From: TMED13 sp042090305
Lineage (GTDB): Bacteria; Pseudomonadota; Alphaproteobacteria; Methylaequorales; Methylaequoraceae
Direction of reading: 5' to 3'
NCBI GenBank assembly: GCA_042090305.1
Contig: JBELJQ010000026.1
Location: 1-23,184, forward strand
Length of the DNA: 23,184 nt
Below the pieces are notes generated by a model. The model searched no databases. It was not told the origin of the DNA and saw nothing but the letters and a program-made list of their open reading frames with translations. Made by a program: the position numbers and the translations under genes. Positions 22,552 through 23,184 of the stretch are shown here, piece after piece; positions within the stretch are counted from its first letter, which is position 1; the number at the start of each line of letters is the position of its first letter.

Positions 22552-23138
22552 AATACTCATAGTTACTGGTTTATCTGGAGCGGGAAGATCAACAGCACTA
22601 AAAATATTTGAGGATATGGGATATGAGGCTATTGATAATCTACCCACAGCATTAATTGCTAATATTTTAGATACAAATATAAGTAAGAAAATTGCTGTTG
22701 GTATTGATATTAGAAGTCGTGGGTTTAATGCAAAAAAGTTATCCAATTTGATTTCAAAAAAAAAAAAAAAAATTGATATATCAGTTATTTTTTTTGATTG
22801 TGATAACATTAATTTAATTAATAGATTTAAAGAAAATAGAAGAGCTCACCCATTAAAACTTGATCTTCCTATAGAGGATATGATTGACCGAGAAAGAATA
22901 TGGCTCGAACCAATAAAAAAGATAAATGATGTATATGTGGATACCTCAGGCTTTACTGTTAATATTTTAAGAAAACAACTAGAAGGAATTTTTAATATTG
23001 ATTTCAGAAACAAAATTCACGTCAGAATAATATCTTTTGGCTATAAATATGGTCTACCAAGAGAGGCAGATCTTGTATTTGATATGAGATTTATTAGAAA
23101 TCCTTTTTATATTAAAAAACTTTCAAAGCTAACAGGTG
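22529..23138 (+). CDS. rapZ: RapZ family nucleotide-binding protein, 3' end missing
   Basis: RapZ/YvcJ is a P-loop protein; in E. coli it is an adaptor that directs RNase E to GlmZ and so controls amino-sugar supply for the cell wall. Present here are the P-loop TGLSGAGRST (13-22), YEAIDNLP, the RRAHPL motif and a WLEPIKKINDVYVDTSG stretch. The C-terminal domain begins with ISFGYKYGLPREADLVFDMRF and stops at KLTG. About 203 of roughly 290 residues are genuine. From 23139 the sequence becomes library adapter, so the downstream in-frame stop at 23171 is not real. A 17-base A tract (22756-22772) encodes a run of lysines. Confidence 0.9.
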
Positions 23139-23184
23139 AGATCGGAAGAGCGTCGTGTAGGGAAAGAGTGTAAGGCGTAGTGGT
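23139..23184. other. Illumina sequencing adapter left at the contig end (artefact)
   Basis: From 23139 the sequence begins AGATCGGAAGAGC and runs on to GAGTGT at 23171. This 33-base stretch is identical to the reverse complement of the standard Illumina read-1 adapter as I know it. The last 13 bases (23172-23184) could be index and further adapter bases, but I cannot match them with certainty. The translated tail GRASCRERV is a well-known signature of this contamination in protein databases. It marks a contig end rather than a gene end, and should be trimmed. Confidence 0.95.

Noticed and set aside
22525..22809. 94-residue minus-strand open frame across the hprK/rapZ overlap
   Set aside because: It is a shadow of rapZ; the Phe run is the reverse of the 17-base A tract.
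1..23184. Search by eye for CRISPR arrays, insertion sequences, integrases, toxin-antitoxin pairs and phage genes
   Set aside because: No regularly spaced repeats, terminal inverted repeats or recognisable mobile or defence proteins were seen on either strand.

Overview
The window is a gene-dense, strongly AT-rich piece of a bacterial chromosome (low G+C by eye, A/T homopolymers in most genes). It is most likely from a free-living, genome-streamlined alphaproteobacterium of the kind common in marine metagenomes. The pointers to Alphaproteobacteria are a kinase-domain-only HPr kinase next to rapZ, a zf-CHCC mini-protein, a POT transporter, DUF2141, DUF4149 and DUF2007 proteins, and a GyrB with the Gram-negative insertion. 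The exact lineage cannot be fixed by reading alone. About 24 protein genes and one tRNA are packed with almost no spacer. No stretch above 300 bases lacks a gene, and the largest gap is about 98 bases (15190-15287).

Layout. 1-2742 (+): the 3' part of gyrB, then a bifunctional class A penicillin-binding protein. 2739-3987 (-): a divergent tetrapyrrole-methylase-like protein, then a SCO1 copper protein. 4000-4575 (+): a secreted ankyrin-repeat protein. 4564-5947 (-): a SYLF protein, then a CbiX-like chelatase. 5994-9531 (+): DUF2141, UDP-glucuronate decarboxylase, HldE and a CbbY-type HAD phosphatase, which looks like a cell-surface sugar operon. 9518-9949 (-): a DUF4149 membrane protein. 9981-13556 (+): FxsA, acylphosphatase, a CobC-like phosphatase, an NDH-2-like dehydrogenase fused to a cyclic-nucleotide-binding-type domain, and a YgjP-type metallopeptidase. 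13553-15189 (-): DUF2007, tRNA-Arg(TCG) and a POT peptide transporter. 15288-17834 (-): an ABC ATPase, an alpha/beta-hydrolase (probable lipoprotein lipase) and three small unrecognised proteins, all overlapping or abutting. 17888-20850 (+): a zf-CHCC protein and polA. 20847-21623 (-): a HugZ/DUF2470 protein. 21668 to the end (+): a PCuAC copper chaperone, hprK and a truncated rapZ.

Working together: SCO1 and PCuAC both belong to copper delivery for cytochrome oxidase assembly. UXS, HldE and the HAD phosphatase are envelope-polysaccharide/LPS enzymes. HprK and RapZ are the regulatory pair of the alphaproteobacterial nitrogen-type PTS and cell-envelope control.

The last ~46 bases (from 23139) are not biological. 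They read as Illumina adapter, so the apparent C-terminus and stop of rapZ are artefacts. I see no CRISPR, insertion sequence, prophage or defence island. The more unusual items are the NDH-2/CNBD fusion, the two degenerate tetrapyrrole-type enzymes, a POT stop codon that shares a base with a tRNA 5' end, the small-protein operon, and the fact that all five convergent gene pairs overlap.
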